Notes: generated by a model not told the origin, from the sequence alone. DNA of 61,043 nt from Xenorhabdus kozodoii (GCF_002632875.1 NZ_NJCX01000004.1:129913-190955), one strand, 5' to 3'; positions 19,038-29,708 are shown, numbered from the stretch's first letter. Numbers and translations: made by a program.

Positions 19038-20120
19038 TCAAACAGAAAGTAGGCGTTTTGCAAAACTCCCCTCTTTATTCTCTTTTTTGAACTTTCTATA
19101 CTTTGATGCATAGCTTAGCATTGTTTCTTGATGCGGATATTCACGGATAAATATCCCTCCCCACAAATCATCCCATTTTTGATAATTGGGATCATTCAAT
19201 AAATATATATGTGCTTTCTTGATGTTCCAATGAGGAATACCCGGATACAAGTGATGCACTAAGTGATAATTATCATAATGTCTTCCAAACAAGAAGCGTT
19301 CCCACCAAATACCTTTTGTATTTCGTGTTAGTAATAATGCCTCCTCTTCGGATGCGGGCAGAGGATAATGCTCAGCTATGCCGATAATCCACCCAATAGC
19401 TACTGTAACCGTAAATAATGGAACTATCCAAAGTAGAAGAAAATACAGGAAGTAACCAGAATAAATGATAATTGAAAGTATAATAATCCAATAAATAAAA
19501 AAGTAAGTTGATTCTTTATCATTTTTATTTTCTGATTTTTTCTTTATAGCTTTATCTTCGTCTTTTTTTAATTCTTTATTTTTCCTTGATTTAATCATGT
19601 CTTCTATGACATATTTTATATATTTGAATGTCCTGTATCCTGAAAGAGTTAATAATATGTTTTGTATAAAAAACTCCCTATCATTTTGATTAAAATCATA
19701 TAATCCACTATCTATATGGAATTTATAATCAGGATCTTTTTCTGGGTCACCTAAATGAGCGTGATGATACCTGACATGGGGATCTTTATAAGTGCTAAGC
19801 AAATGAAATACCAAATGCCCAGATAAAAAAGTCCCGGCGATATAATTCAGGAACTTGTTTTTAGCTAAAACATGATGAGATGAATAATGTAATATATTAG
19901 TGAACGCCCGTTGTGTCGAACCTATCATCAATAAAGAGAGTGGGTAGAACCAGAAACTTATACCAACACTTAAATATATCGCAATTATTACAACAAGATA
20001 ATCTTTTGAAAGTGCAATAGCCCAGTGATAATTATCCAATTTCCTTAGCGTTCTTAAACTGGAAATCACATTGCGAGATATATTGAAATGATTACTTAAC
20101 TTTATTTCAGACAACGGCAT
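19038..20120 (-). CDS. xcnN: Fatty-acid-desaturase-like oxygenase, XcnN
   Basis: This encodes about 360 residues of a membrane di-iron enzyme. Three histidine boxes are visible: HYSSHH, HVRYHHAH and HLVHHLYPG, with hydrophobic segments between them and a lysine-rich loop in the middle. In the xcn pathway of X. nematophila, XcnM and XcnN together convert xenocoumacin 1 into the pyrrolidine-containing, less toxic xenocoumacin 2. I chose the ATG at 20118-20120, which has AGGAGAGG eight bases upstream; an in-frame TTG further up would overlap that site. It is the last gene of the cluster. Confidence 0.88.
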   Translation of the reverse strand: MPLSEIKLSNHFNISRNVISSLRTLRKLDNYHWAIALSKDYLVVIIAIYLSVGISFWFYPLSLLMIGSTQRAFTNILHYSSHHVLAKNKFLNYIAGTFLSGHLVFHLLSTYKDPHVRYHHAHLGDPEKDPDYKFHIDSGLYDFNQNDREFFIQNILLTLSGYRTFKYIKYVIEDMIKSRKNKELKKDEDKAIKKKSENKNDKESTYFFIYWIIILSIIIYSGYFLYFLLLWIVPLFTVTVAIGWIIGIAEHYPLPASEEEALLLTRNTKGIWWERFLFGRHYDNYHLVHHLYPGIPHWNIKKAHIYLLNDPNYQKWDDLWGGIFIREYPHQETMLSYASKYRKFKKENKEGSFAKRLLSV

Positions 20121-20184
20121 AATTAAATCCTCTCCTGATATTTTTATTAACAATGAGATGAATTAAGTTTTGATAGTTAACTAT

Positions 20185-20227
20185 GTGACTGGAAGGTTCG
20201 TTTAATCAGCTTTCTTATTCCAGTCAC
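20185..20227. repeat. Inverted repeat between xcnM and xcnN
   Basis: GTGACTGGAA (20185-20194) and TTCCAGTCAC (20218-20227) are perfect complements 23 bases apart in the gap of 127 bases. A related TGACTGGAG hairpin lies before xcnG. Confidence 0.55.
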
Positions 20228-20247
20228 TTAAGATAACTTAAAAGGAA

Positions 20248-21339
20248 TTACTTCAATATTTCATTTTTCTCATTAAGAATGATATCTTCTGACTGTAAAA
20301 GGGCTTTAAGCTTTTCAGCACATAAAAACTCTTCTCCCATCATCAAGATATCATCTTGATCACGTTGAATGTGCTCAGCCAACTGCATAACTAAAGCAGC
20401 AGCGCCTGTAGCGGTTAAATGTGCTTGTCCCTTCGGGTCTTTAATATGGGTATATATGTGTTTTCGATCCCCTTTTTCATCAGTTCCATGTATATCAATC
20501 CGGATTTGATGCTGATCTCCGGTACCGGGATGATAAAAAATCTTTTTACGTAACTTTTTAAACAGATCACCTGATATCAATTTCCAAATACCATTTTTTA
20601 TAAAAAATGATAAGATCTTATTCGCCTTATGATTATCATAACCAATTCTCGTGGCAACGGTTTGAGCATTTGTTATTAAAGGCAAAATAAATTGTTCAGG
20701 CATATCTATGCGAAAAACACTATACCGACAATTATCACCAAATAAGATAATACGTTCATCCGAAAAAGGGCGTGTTTTCTGATATCGCCCATTTTGTTTT
20801 ACAGTAAATGGCGTCGCAAGGCTATCTAAATAATCAAATGAATCCGGGCCTGACTGATCATTCGAAGCACTGAGTATACTGATATCAATACTCGTGACGT
20901 TCACCAATGATTTACTCATATTATTGGCAAGTGTTGCAACCACACTCGCCATCCATGATGACGCAAAAATCATTGAGCTTGGTTTTTTATTTTTCATGAT
21001 TACAGCCTTGCTTAGTGCAACCTGCAATCGTTCAGTCCAACGCGTTATATCTATATAAGCGATGCCATTTTTATTTGCAAAATGCAATAAATCATCTTTT
21101 GGATCATTAACAGTGGCTAATATTATGTCAATTTTTATTTCATCTGATAAATCGATATTATCAATATCAAGAGCCACTGCCTTTGCATTTCCTAATGTTT
21201 GTGCTAATTGACTGGCATTATGAATATTTCTTCCTGCAATAATTAACTCCAACTCAGAAGCATGCTGATTTAAAATCTGCGCAACTTGCTGCCCAACAAT
21301 GCCATATCCTCCGACTAATAAGACAGATAATTTTTTCAT
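20248..21339 (-). CDS. xcnM: Saccharopine-dehydrogenase-like oxidoreductase, XcnM
   Basis: This encodes 363 residues. The N terminus MKKLSVLLVGGYGIVGQQVA is an NAD(P)-binding Rossmann fold of the saccharopine dehydrogenase group, followed by IILATVNDP and DITRWTERL. With XcnN it is the pair reported to turn xenocoumacin 1 into xenocoumacin 2, which protects the producer. GAGGG lies eight bases before the ATG. The gap to xcnL is 70 bases and to xcnN 127 bases. Confidence 0.88.
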   Translation of the reverse strand: MKKLSVLLVGGYGIVGQQVAQILNQHASELELIIAGRNIHNASQLAQTLGNAKAVALDIDNIDLSDEIKIDIILATVNDPKDDLLHFANKNGIAYIDITRWTERLQVALSKAVIMKNKKPSSMIFASSWMASVVATLANNMSKSLVNVTSIDISILSASNDQSGPDSFDYLDSLATPFTVKQNGRYQKTRPFSDERIILFGDNCRYSVFRIDMPEQFILPLITNAQTVATRIGYDNHKANKILSFFIKNGIWKLISGDLFKKLRKKIFYHPGTGDQHQIRIDIHGTDEKGDRKHIYTHIKDPKGQAHLTATGAAALVMQLAEHIQRDQDDILMMGEEFLCAEKLKALLQSEDIILNEKNEILK

Positions 21340-21409
21340 TTAATAAACCCTCAGAATAGAACTCAAGATTTTCTTTCTAGAATGATTAAGTACATTTGGC
21401 AATACAACT

Positions 21410-24400
21410 TCAATTATTGCGTAACCTTTTATTCATGCGTTTTTTAGCTAAACTCCTTCTATCATTTTGATTTATATTTTCCTTATCTTGATGCGTACCA
21501 CTATATTCATTGATTATATTCTGCAACGCAGTTTGGAGCTTAACTACAGAACTATAAGTAAACATCATTGCAATGGGAATATCCATATTTAACTTCTTCT
21601 TTAATTTTTCATTAACTTGAACAATATCAAGTGAAGTCGCGCCTAAATCAAAAAAGCTTATATACTCATCCGGTTCAGAAAGACCCAGTTGGTGTCTCCA
21701 TACTTCTATAATAATCTCTTTTATTGAATCCTCAGCACGCGAATGTTTTACATTGTATACATGATCTTTATTATTTAATCGTGAAAGCTCATCTTGTTCT
21801 ATTCTGTCTTTTATGGGTAATACTGACACTGAAAATTTATTAGGATAATGGGAAATTATCTGAAGAAATACATCTTGCCCTTCTTGGTTAGTTAAACCGA
21901 GCGTTGTATTGGGATTTGTTATAGTATTAACCGCCATACCCGCTTCTAACCATCGATCCCAAGAGATGGAACAAATCCTGAAAGGAAACCTCTGGTCGTC
22001 TGCAATCGCCTCTAAATAAGCATTAGCCGCAACATACGCAGATTGCCCATAAGCTCCGTAATAAGATAGCAAAGAAGAACAAAACAGCATGGAACGAAGG
22101 CTTTTGTCACTAAAATAGGAAAGCAAGTTATTAGCACCCATGACTTTGGCAGCCATGATATCACGATGCAATGTGAGATTAGGTTGCGCAATCAATGCAC
22201 CAGCATCAGATCCTGCTGCATGTATCACCATACTGAATGGTCCCAATTCCTTTTCAACTGATTGCAGCAGTGAATGAAACTCCTTTTCACAAGAGACATC
22301 AATAGAATGAATATAAACTTCACTCCCAACTTGTTCTATTTTTTCGATACTCTCAATTTTTTTCATTGTTTCCATTTGTGTTGGATCTTTCTTTATAAGA
22401 TCCCATTCAGATCTTGCCGGAAACGGTGAGCGAGAGGCTAAAACAAAACGTGCACGATACTGAATTGCTAATGATTCTGCCAGCTTTAATCCTATACCAC
22501 CAAGACCCCCACTAATAAATACTAAATCCCCTTCTTGTAATCCATGTGATTTCTCAACACTATTCAGAGGCGTTATTGATAATGGTTTGAATTCAGGAAG
22601 CCATAACTGACCATGCCGTATTGCAACTTGATTATATTTACCTGAATTCACAAGCCCCCGTATCAGCAAGTTAGATCTGTCATCCGGTACGTCATTTCCA
22701 GATAAATCTATTTGCATTACTTGATGCTGTTGGTACTCATGAGAAATTGATTGAACCAACCCCTTTAACAATGAAATCGTTGGTATCGCTTGTTCACATC
22801 CCAGCACGTTTTCAATTTCAGGGGTGAAAAGAATAAATCGTGCAGCTTGCAATTCTAGCAGAGTTAAAATGATGCGAAGACCTTCAACCCATTGCAAATA
22901 GTATTCAATGGGATCATTTTCGCATCTTTCTTTTTCAGGGATCAGAAGAAATCTACTTTCAGGTAATGGTGTTAATGATTTAAGACTATCTGAATCATCA
23001 ATAAAAATCACTGTGCTATCAGGCCACAATGCTTTGCTTGAAGCAAGATAACCGGCATGACTTGATTGAGTACAAAGAATAAAAACCGGTTGATCTATAT
23101 TTCCTTCTTCTATTTGAGGATAAAGTTCTCGCTGCCAACCAGGGAAATAGAGTTTATTATTATTTAACGTATTATTATCACTATTTACATTGATGCCAGA
23201 AACTAATTTATCCCTGAGTTGAGTATACTCCGTTCTGGCAAACTGATACACTGGCATATGAATCAAATGCCCTTGTAGCGGATTGATATTTTGCCAATCT
23301 ATACCTTCGGTATTACACCATATTTTCCCAAGCTGACGATAAAAATACTCATGATCATCATCTGTTAAATTAGAGTGTTTAATCATATTAATGATTAATG
23401 GTTTATTTTCATTTTCGTTTTGATAATATTTATGTATGAAACTGGATAAAGTATTACCCGGGCCCACTTCAATAAAAACAAGGTCATGGAACTCTGACAA
23501 TGTTTCTATGCTACCTAAAAAATCAACTGTATTTCGTTGATGTGACAACCAATATGCAGATTGCCTGATACCTTCTTCAGAATGCCAGCTACCTGTTAAA
23601 TTAGAAAGAATGGGTATCACAGGATGGTTAAAATTGACTGAATTTAACGCCTTGGCATATTCTGTCTGAATCTCATTTATCGTTCTGGAGTGGAATGCAT
23701 GAGAGGTTTTTAATCTTCTGCATTGGATATTATCATTTTGAAGAGCAGATGCCAGCCTCTCAATATTAGCCGCATTACCAGAAATGACGACAGATTCTTT
23801 ACCATTAATTGCAGCTATATCAAATTTTTCATCAAGGTAACTGCGTATCTGTTCTATTCCTAATGCGACACTCAGCATCATCCCTGGTGACATCATTTCG
23901 ATGAGTTTTGCCCGCTGACTGACTAAGTGTAGGGCGTCCTTGAGGGAAAATACGCCAGATATTGTTGCCGCAACATACTCACCTAAACTATGCCCAAGTA
24001 AGGCAAACGGTTTAAATCCTTTATGTTGCAGTAAAGATGTCATGGCATATTCAACAATAAAAATAGCTAATTGGGTTATTTCGTTGGATACGCTCTTCTG
24101 TTCAGATATATTCACAAAAAAATCATGCAACTCTTTTTGAGTATCTTCAGATAATAAATCGAAACAATCCTGGCAACTATTTCTGAATATTGTTTCCTGC
24201 TGATATAAGGCATAAGCCATACCCGGATATTGTGTTCCCTGCCCCGGATATAAAAAGACGATCCTCTTGGCTGAATGTTTTGCTTTTCCGTGAATAAAAT
24301 CAGATAAGGTGCAGGATGTCTTACTCCCGGAACAAACCAATACAGATCGGGAATCAAAGTGTTCCCGCCCTTGTTGCAGGGTATAAGCAATATCAGACAA

Positions 24401-25855
24401 TTTATGCTTTTTCTCTGAAAGAAGTTTTAGCAGCTCATTTTCCATCATCGATAAACTTGATGCATTCTTAGCAGACAACGGCAAAAGTGCCACTTGTTCA
24501 GGTGATTCAGGTTTCAATGGTTCATGGAGCATCTCTTCGAGGATGACATGCGCATTTGTCCCTCCAATACCAAAAGAACTGACGCCCGCCCTTCTGATTG
24601 ATTCGCTATGCCACTCTTGGCTATTTTTATTAATGTAAAAAGGTGATGATTCCAGCTTTAATTTAGGATTGGGTGTGCTGAAATACTTATTGGCACAAAG
24701 CATTTTGTTTTTCAGCATTAATGCAGTCTTAATTAAACCCGCCATTCCAGCAGCACTATCAAGATGCCCAATAATAGATTTAGTTGAACTTATTGCAATA
24801 CTGCCCACCGGACAATCATGGAATACATTTTTTAACGCAGTAATTTCAATTGGGTCACCTAATTTAGTTGCCGTTCCGTGTGCTTCAATATATGAAATTG
24901 ATTTAGGATCAATTTTGGATACTGTGATTGCACTACGAATAACATCTGTTTGCCCTTCAATACTTGGTGCGGTATAGCCAATCTTTCTTGCACCATCATT
25001 ATTGATCGCGCTTCCTTTAATCAAAGCAATAATAGGCCGTTTTTCTGCAAGAGCCTGCTTTAACGGTTGCAGCACAATGGCTCCAATGCCCTCGCCTCCC
25101 ACAGTGCCATTGGCCTGTTCATCGAAAGGGCGGCAAACACCATCCGGTGATTCTATCATGCCATCCAGATAGAGATATCCCTGTTGATTTGGTGTCACCA
25201 AAGCGGCGGCAGCCACTAAAGCCAACTGGCATTCGCCCAGTAATAATGCACGAGCTGCCATATGCACTGCGGTTAATGAAGAAGAACAAGCGGTTTGTAG
25301 TGCAACAGCCGGACCAGTCAGCCCCAACTTATACGCTAACCGCGTGGCCGCAAAATCTTTTTCGATAAGACTAAATGCAGAAAATAAACCGACTCCATCC
25401 TGCTTGCTCTCTTCATAAGCTGCCATTTGCCACTGTAACTGAGCACTGGCTGCCAAATAACAGCCTACTTTTCCTTTATAAGCTGAAGGTACTAAACCTG
25501 CTGAACCTAATGCATCAAAACTACATTCGTGAAGGTGCCTGATTTGTGGCTCAAGTAATTCCGCTTCGCGCTTATTGTATTGGAAAAACTCAGCATCAAA
25601 CCGTAAAGGATTTTCAATCACACCTTTCGCATTGACATAATTCTGGTGCTTATATTCATGTTCAGGAACACCATTCTTAGCTAACGTTTCATCAGAAAAC
25701 CGGGTGATACAGTCATTACCCTCAAGACAATTTTTCCAAAAACTTTCGACCGTTGGGCTATCAGGAAACCGGCAGGAAATGCCAACAATAGCGATTTCCA
25801 GACCTGTTAATTTTTGAGATAATTTATCATTAATTGGGTTTTCTTCTTTACTCAT
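21410..25855 (-). CDS. xcnL: Type I polyketide synthase XcnL (KS-AT-KR-ACP)
   Basis: This encodes 1481 residues. KS about 15-440: QTACSSS (Cys near 189), EAHGTATKLGD and KSIIGHLDSAAG. AT about 530-830: GHSLGEYVA (Ser near 622) and HAFHS, which indicates malonyl-CoA. KR about 1100-1300: GGLGGIG and active-site S...Y in LLSYYGAYGQSAY. ACP near 1370-1445: LGATSLDIV. Inference: it takes Leu from XcnK, adds malonate and reduces the Leu carbonyl to the alcohol that closes the lactone. The last 17 residues hold eight Arg/Lys and may dock to XcnF. Confidence 0.92.
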   Translation of the reverse strand: MSKEENPINDKLSQKLTGLEIAIVGISCRFPDSPTVESFWKNCLEGNDCITRFSDETLAKNGVPEHEYKHQNYVNAKGVIENPLRFDAEFFQYNKREAELLEPQIRHLHECSFDALGSAGLVPSAYKGKVGCYLAASAQLQWQMAAYEESKQDGVGLFSAFSLIEKDFAATRLAYKLGLTGPAVALQTACSSSLTAVHMAARALLLGECQLALVAAAALVTPNQQGYLYLDGMIESPDGVCRPFDEQANGTVGGEGIGAIVLQPLKQALAEKRPIIALIKGSAINNDGARKIGYTAPSIEGQTDVIRSAITVSKIDPKSISYIEAHGTATKLGDPIEITALKNVFHDCPVGSIAISSTKSIIGHLDSAAGMAGLIKTALMLKNKMLCANKYFSTPNPKLKLESSPFYINKNSQEWHSESIRRAGVSSFGIGGTNAHVILEEMLHEPLKPESPEQVALLPLSAKNASSLSMMENELLKLLSEKKHKLSDIAYTLQQGREHFDSRSVLVCSGSKTSCTLSDFIHGKAKHSAKRIVFLYPGQGTQYPGMAYALYQQETIFRNSCQDCFDLLSEDTQKELHDFFVNISEQKSVSNEITQLAIFIVEYAMTSLLQHKGFKPFALLGHSLGEYVAATISGVFSLKDALHLVSQRAKLIEMMSPGMMLSVALGIEQIRSYLDEKFDIAAINGKESVVISGNAANIERLASALQNDNIQCRRLKTSHAFHSRTINEIQTEYAKALNSVNFNHPVIPILSNLTGSWHSEEGIRQSAYWLSHQRNTVDFLGSIETLSEFHDLVFIEVGPGNTLSSFIHKYYQNENENKPLIINMIKHSNLTDDDHEYFYRQLGKIWCNTEGIDWQNINPLQGHLIHMPVYQFARTEYTQLRDKLVSGINVNSDNNTLNNNKLYFPGWQRELYPQIEEGNIDQPVFILCTQSSHAGYLASSKALWPDSTVIFIDDSDSLKSLTPLPESRFLLIPEKERCENDPIEYYLQWVEGLRIILTLLELQAARFILFTPEIENVLGCEQAIPTISLLKGLVQSISHEYQQHQVMQIDLSGNDVPDDRSNLLIRGLVNSGKYNQVAIRHGQLWLPEFKPLSITPLNSVEKSHGLQEGDLVFISGGLGGIGLKLAESLAIQYRARFVLASRSPFPARSEWDLIKKDPTQMETMKKIESIEKIEQVGSEVYIHSIDVSCEKEFHSLLQSVEKELGPFSMVIHAAGSDAGALIAQPNLTLHRDIMAAKVMGANNLLSYFSDKSLRSMLFCSSLLSYYGAYGQSAYVAANAYLEAIADDQRFPFRICSISWDRWLEAGMAVNTITNPNTTLGLTNQEGQDVFLQIISHYPNKFSVSVLPIKDRIEQDELSRLNNKDHVYNVKHSRAEDSIKEIIIEVWRHQLGLSEPDEYISFFDLGATSLDIVQVNEKLKKKLNMDIPIAMMFTYSSVVKLQTALQNIINEYSGTHQDKENINQNDRRSLAKKRMNKRLRNN

Positions 25856-25958
25856 AATATGTCATCACCAATGAAAATTAAAAATAAATACGAATCGAAA
25901 GTTCACGAAATCCATTCATATACTGATTGTTCATCATTTTATTTTTGACCATTTACAC

Positions 25959-28523
25959 TCAATGATTAAACATTCCTATCGCATTATCAAATTGTTCAAG
26001 TTGATTATCATCAACCAAATTATTTGCCTTGCCATGAGATTCTATAAAAATTGCTTGTTGTTCTATTGTGGTATATTGGAATAAATCAACAACTTCAATT
26101 TTCTTATTAAAAAATTCATTCAACTTAATACTCAGTTGTAACAATGTGTATGAAGAACCACCCAAATCAAAAAAATTATCACCTGAACTGATATTTTCCT
26201 TATTCATTTTTAAAACGTCAGACCACAGAGATAATATATTGACCTCAACTTCACTACTACAAGGTTTCATTTCAATGCTTCTTGCGATGCTTCTGGGATC
26301 AGGCAACCTCGCCACATCGATTTTACCGCTGTTATTTTGCGGGAATTCTTCAACCTTAATGAAATAACTCGGAACCATGTAACCTGGCAAACGTTCAACC
26401 AATGCTTTCTTCAAAACCTCTCCGTTAAATTCAATATTGGTATATATATAAGCCACTAAAAATTTATTGTCTGAGTCTTGGGAGTTAACCATAACAAAAA
26501 CATCACAAATCGCTTTCGAACCGGGCTCAAGCCCATTGATTTGTTCATTAATCGTTTTTTGAGTAATGACTTCTATTTCCCCCAATTCAATTCTATAACC
26601 ATTAATTTTGACCTGATTATCAGATCGGCCAAGATAAATTAAGCCATTCTTTCCTGAATATTGGGCAAGATCACCGGTTCTATAATATTTTTTACCTTCG
26701 ATAGTAATAAACTTTTCGGCGGTTAACTCTGGATGATTTATGTAGCCTTTTGCAAGCCCCTTTCCAGCAATGGCAATTTCACCAATTGCGCCTTCAGGTA
26801 ACCGTCTTAAAAAGTCGTCAATCAATATAATCTCTTCACCCGGCATCGGAAAACCAATGGGAATTGTCGGTGTTTGAATTTCACTCTGCTCGTTAAATTC
26901 AAAAGAAGTGGATTGCACACAACATTCTGTCGGGCCGTAAGCATTAGAAGCATTAGGAACCGACTCCCAACATTTGGCAAAATTATACCAATTATGTTTT
27001 TCCAACAATTCACCACCAATCATAAGATGATTGACCGTACAACGAATTGAATGTTCTGCGAATTGTGTTCGGATCATACGTAAATGTGTCGGTGTACAAT
27101 CTGCAATCTGGATAGCATTCTTGCCCCAGAATTCAACCACCCTTTTTCCATCCCGCCTGACGGACTCAGGCACCATATGAAGAGTATGGCCGAGTAACAA
27201 TGCCGGATATAGTTGTTGTACTGAGGCGTCAAAACTCAGTGCAGACATCATGGCTACATTCAGAGTGCCCTGATAATGTTGATAAACTCTGTCATGTAAT
27301 CCTAAAACCAGATTTATGACAGCAGCATGCGAAACTTCAACACCTTTTGGCGCACCTGTTGAACCAGACGTAAAAATAACATAAGCAGAATCTTCTGACG
27401 TTATATGATACTGTTCACCGATATCAATATTGGTATCGCTATCAAGCGATACATAAACAATATTCTGACAATCTTCAAGCTCACAGATCGTTTCATCAGA
27501 AACAATGACATGCTTAATCAAGGCGGTATCTTTAACATGTTTCTTTCGCGAAGCAGGCCAATTTATATCAAGCGGACAGTATTTAGCCCCTATTTTTAAA
27601 ACAGCCAGCATAGCAACAATGGCGGCACATGAACGATTCATATGAATACCGACAGTATCATATTGTTTAATTCCCTGGCTTAACAATGTAGTGGCAAACA
27701 TTGAGCTTAATTTATCTAATTCGATATAACTGAGGGTGCAATGTTCATCTGTGATCGCTGTGCGCAAAGGATGCTGTTTTACTCGTTCTTCAAATAAAGA
27801 ATGAAGAGTAGAATGACTGTCAATTTCAGGTGTAAAGTGATGGGCATATACACCCGACTCTTCCGATAGTTTGAGCGCACCGAGCGACTTCTGAGAACGA
27901 ATCTGCTGGCTCAACAACACGACCATTTTAATAATTTCGGTATAATAATTAACATGATAAGGTGAATAAATTTCACAACTTATTATTTCATCATCATGTT
28001 CAAAAAATACTTGAGAAACAGATAAATTATAAATTTCTTTATTCACCGTCTGACAGTTTTTCAATAGAATACACGATGTGAAAAATTTAGGTTGTTCACA
28101 AATTTCGTGAAATGAACCTATTCTATACTGTAATAAATTCTGGATATCTTTTGATACTGTCTTTATGAGATCGGCCAAAGATTGTTCAGGTGAATATTTT
28201 GTCGGAATACATATTATCTGAGGTTCTTCACCATCATCGAGATAACTTGTGGTTAAAATTAAAGAGCTTTGGCTTCTCTGCATTATTGACTGAGCAAAAC
28301 CCATCAGTGATATCAGTAAAGTACTTAATCGTTTATCTGAACCATTCGCCATGGATAAGATATTTTGTGATTCTTCACGTGAAAACACTATTTTTTGTCG
28401 GTTCACGCCATCATGATTGAATATCAGAGATTTTTCAAACTCAGAGGGTTCATGATCATTAATTATTCTCTTCCAAAAATATTCTTTATCAATGTTTGTA
28501 TTTAATTCATTTTTTACATTCAT
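25959..28523 (-). CDS. xcnK: Nonribosomal peptide synthetase XcnK (A-T, predicted Leu)
   Basis: This encodes 854 residues. The first ~230 look like only the second half of a condensation domain; no HHxxxDG is present. The adenylation domain (about 245-740) has FTSGSTGAPKGVE, AYGPTECC, YRTGDLA and NNSGKID; a by-eye specificity code is D-A-Q-D-M-G-A-V-Q-K. T domain about 755-835: LGGSSYTLL (Ser near 788). Leucine is expected from the structure of xenocoumacin, not proven from the code. The full C domain that acts on it sits at the end of XcnH. Confidence 0.88.
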   Translation of the reverse strand: MNVKNELNTNIDKEYFWKRIINDHEPSEFEKSLIFNHDGVNRQKIVFSREESQNILSMANGSDKRLSTLLISLMGFAQSIMQRSQSSLILTTSYLDDGEEPQIICIPTKYSPEQSLADLIKTVSKDIQNLLQYRIGSFHEICEQPKFFTSCILLKNCQTVNKEIYNLSVSQVFFEHDDEIISCEIYSPYHVNYYTEIIKMVVLLSQQIRSQKSLGALKLSEESGVYAHHFTPEIDSHSTLHSLFEERVKQHPLRTAITDEHCTLSYIELDKLSSMFATTLLSQGIKQYDTVGIHMNRSCAAIVAMLAVLKIGAKYCPLDINWPASRKKHVKDTALIKHVIVSDETICELEDCQNIVYVSLDSDTNIDIGEQYHITSEDSAYVIFTSGSTGAPKGVEVSHAAVINLVLGLHDRVYQHYQGTLNVAMMSALSFDASVQQLYPALLLGHTLHMVPESVRRDGKRVVEFWGKNAIQIADCTPTHLRMIRTQFAEHSIRCTVNHLMIGGELLEKHNWYNFAKCWESVPNASNAYGPTECCVQSTSFEFNEQSEIQTPTIPIGFPMPGEEIILIDDFLRRLPEGAIGEIAIAGKGLAKGYINHPELTAEKFITIEGKKYYRTGDLAQYSGKNGLIYLGRSDNQVKINGYRIELGEIEVITQKTINEQINGLEPGSKAICDVFVMVNSQDSDNKFLVAYIYTNIEFNGEVLKKALVERLPGYMVPSYFIKVEEFPQNNSGKIDVARLPDPRSIARSIEMKPCSSEVEVNILSLWSDVLKMNKENISSGDNFFDLGGSSYTLLQLSIKLNEFFNKKIEVVDLFQYTTIEQQAIFIESHGKANNLVDDNQLEQFDNAIGMFNH

Positions 28524-28644
28524 TATATCTATATCCTATCATTTGAGTGTTGACTCAATTGATCTCATAAATTAGCTGACCTAATTAACGTTCTCATTGA
28601 CATTTTTCAAAGAATGTATTTAAAACCCATAAAGTTAGTTAAAA

Positions 28645-28968
28645 TCAATCATCGTTATAAACCTCATGAGCGTTTTCAATTCCCATGAAAACTTTAGAGA
28701 TATTCAAATACCCTTCAGAGAAGACTCGTGTGTTTCTCATATCCTGCAACATACAATAATAGTCACTTAAATTTTCTGTTTCTATAATAACAAAATCCTG
28801 AAACTCTGCGGTAAAACCCTCAGTATCTATCGTTCTCAGGCTAATTGATGAACTGTATTTTTTTAATATCTCTGGCAAATGTTCATTTTGCAATTTTTTC
28901 CGTTCATTCCGATTAAGCGCATTCCATTTCTGATGTAAAATTAATGTCCAAATAATGACGTATTTCAT
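28645..28968 (-). CDS. xcnJ: XcnJ, small darcynin-like protein
   Basis: This encodes 107 residues. The pattern of an N-terminal strand, LPEILKKYSSSISLRTIDTE, a central EFQDFVIIET and a final GIENAHEVY resembles the darcynin family, whose function is unknown. It starts eight bases after the xcnI stop with AGGAAA before the ATG, so it is made together with the thioesterase. No signal peptide or membrane segment is visible. The family call is from memory of the pattern and moderately sure. Confidence 0.75.
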   Translation of the reverse strand: MKYVIIWTLILHQKWNALNRNERKKLQNEHLPEILKKYSSSISLRTIDTEGFTAEFQDFVIIETENLSDYYCMLQDMRNTRVFSEGYLNISKVFMGIENAHEVYNDD

Positions 28969-28976
28969 TTTATTTC

Positions 28977-29708
28977 CTATATGATTTTATTTATTTCAAA
29001 TGTTATTTTATTGATGACTTCACTTTTAACTTCTTGTAAATAAAAGTGCCCACCCTGGAATCCATAGATTGTACATCGACCTGAAATATAGTCCGGCCAA
29101 TCTTTCATCATTTCATATGTCACCTCTGAATCTTCTTTACCATAAAACAAACCTACTGCGGCTTTATTATCAATTTTTGATTCACTCATGATAAAATCAT
29201 CAATGACTTTAAAATCTTTCCTGATTATTTCAAGCATGATTTTCATTGCATGTTTATCTTCAATTAATTCACTGACATCCCCTAATATTTTTAAATAATC
29301 TAAAAACTGATTTTCCGTCATTAAGTCGCGATGAACTAATTCTGCTCTTTTTATATGAGGTGGTTTGAATGCAGATAGGCCAATCCACAGTGGGTATATA
29401 CAGCGCGCTTGCAATTTTAAAGTCAATTCATAAGTAATTAATGCCCCCATACTATGCCCAAAAAACGCAAATGGTTTATCGGTCTTAATCACAGGCAATA
29501 ACGCCTCTAAAATGTCTTCCATCGATTCCAGGCACGCTTTGCCAAAACTCAATCCCCGACCAGGAAGTTCTATCGCAATGAACTCTATCCAATCAGGTAA
29601 TTCTCGTTGCCATGTTCTGTAAAACATGTGAGATCCCCCCGCATGATGCAGGAGATATAATCTCAATTTCGCATTTATCGGTGTATTTAAATGAATTTTA
29701 TCTAACAT
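28977..29708 (-). CDS. xcnI: Type II thioesterase XcnI
   Basis: This encodes 243 residues of an alpha/beta hydrolase. The nucleophile elbow is FGHSMGAL, with YGKEDSEV holding the likely Asp and GGHFYL the His. The N-terminal LYLLHHAGGSHMFYR is typical of type II thioesterases, which clear misloaded carrier proteins in PKS/NRPS lines. It could alternatively release the product, because XcnF and XcnL carry no normal TE domain. Confidence 0.9.
   Translation of the reverse strand: MLDKIHLNTPINAKLRLYLLHHAGGSHMFYRTWQRELPDWIEFIAIELPGRGLSFGKACLESMEDILEALLPVIKTDKPFAFFGHSMGALITYELTLKLQARCIYPLWIGLSAFKPPHIKRAELVHRDLMTENQFLDYLKILGDVSELIEDKHAMKIMLEIIRKDFKVIDDFIMSESKIDNKAAVGLFYGKEDSEVTYEMMKDWPDYISGRCTIYGFQGGHFYLQEVKSEVINKITFEINKII

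Noticed and set aside
18878-19111. Minus-strand frame of 77 codons after xcnN
   Set aside because: It overlaps the end of xcnN out of frame and has no family marks; the region is convergent spacer with a hairpin.
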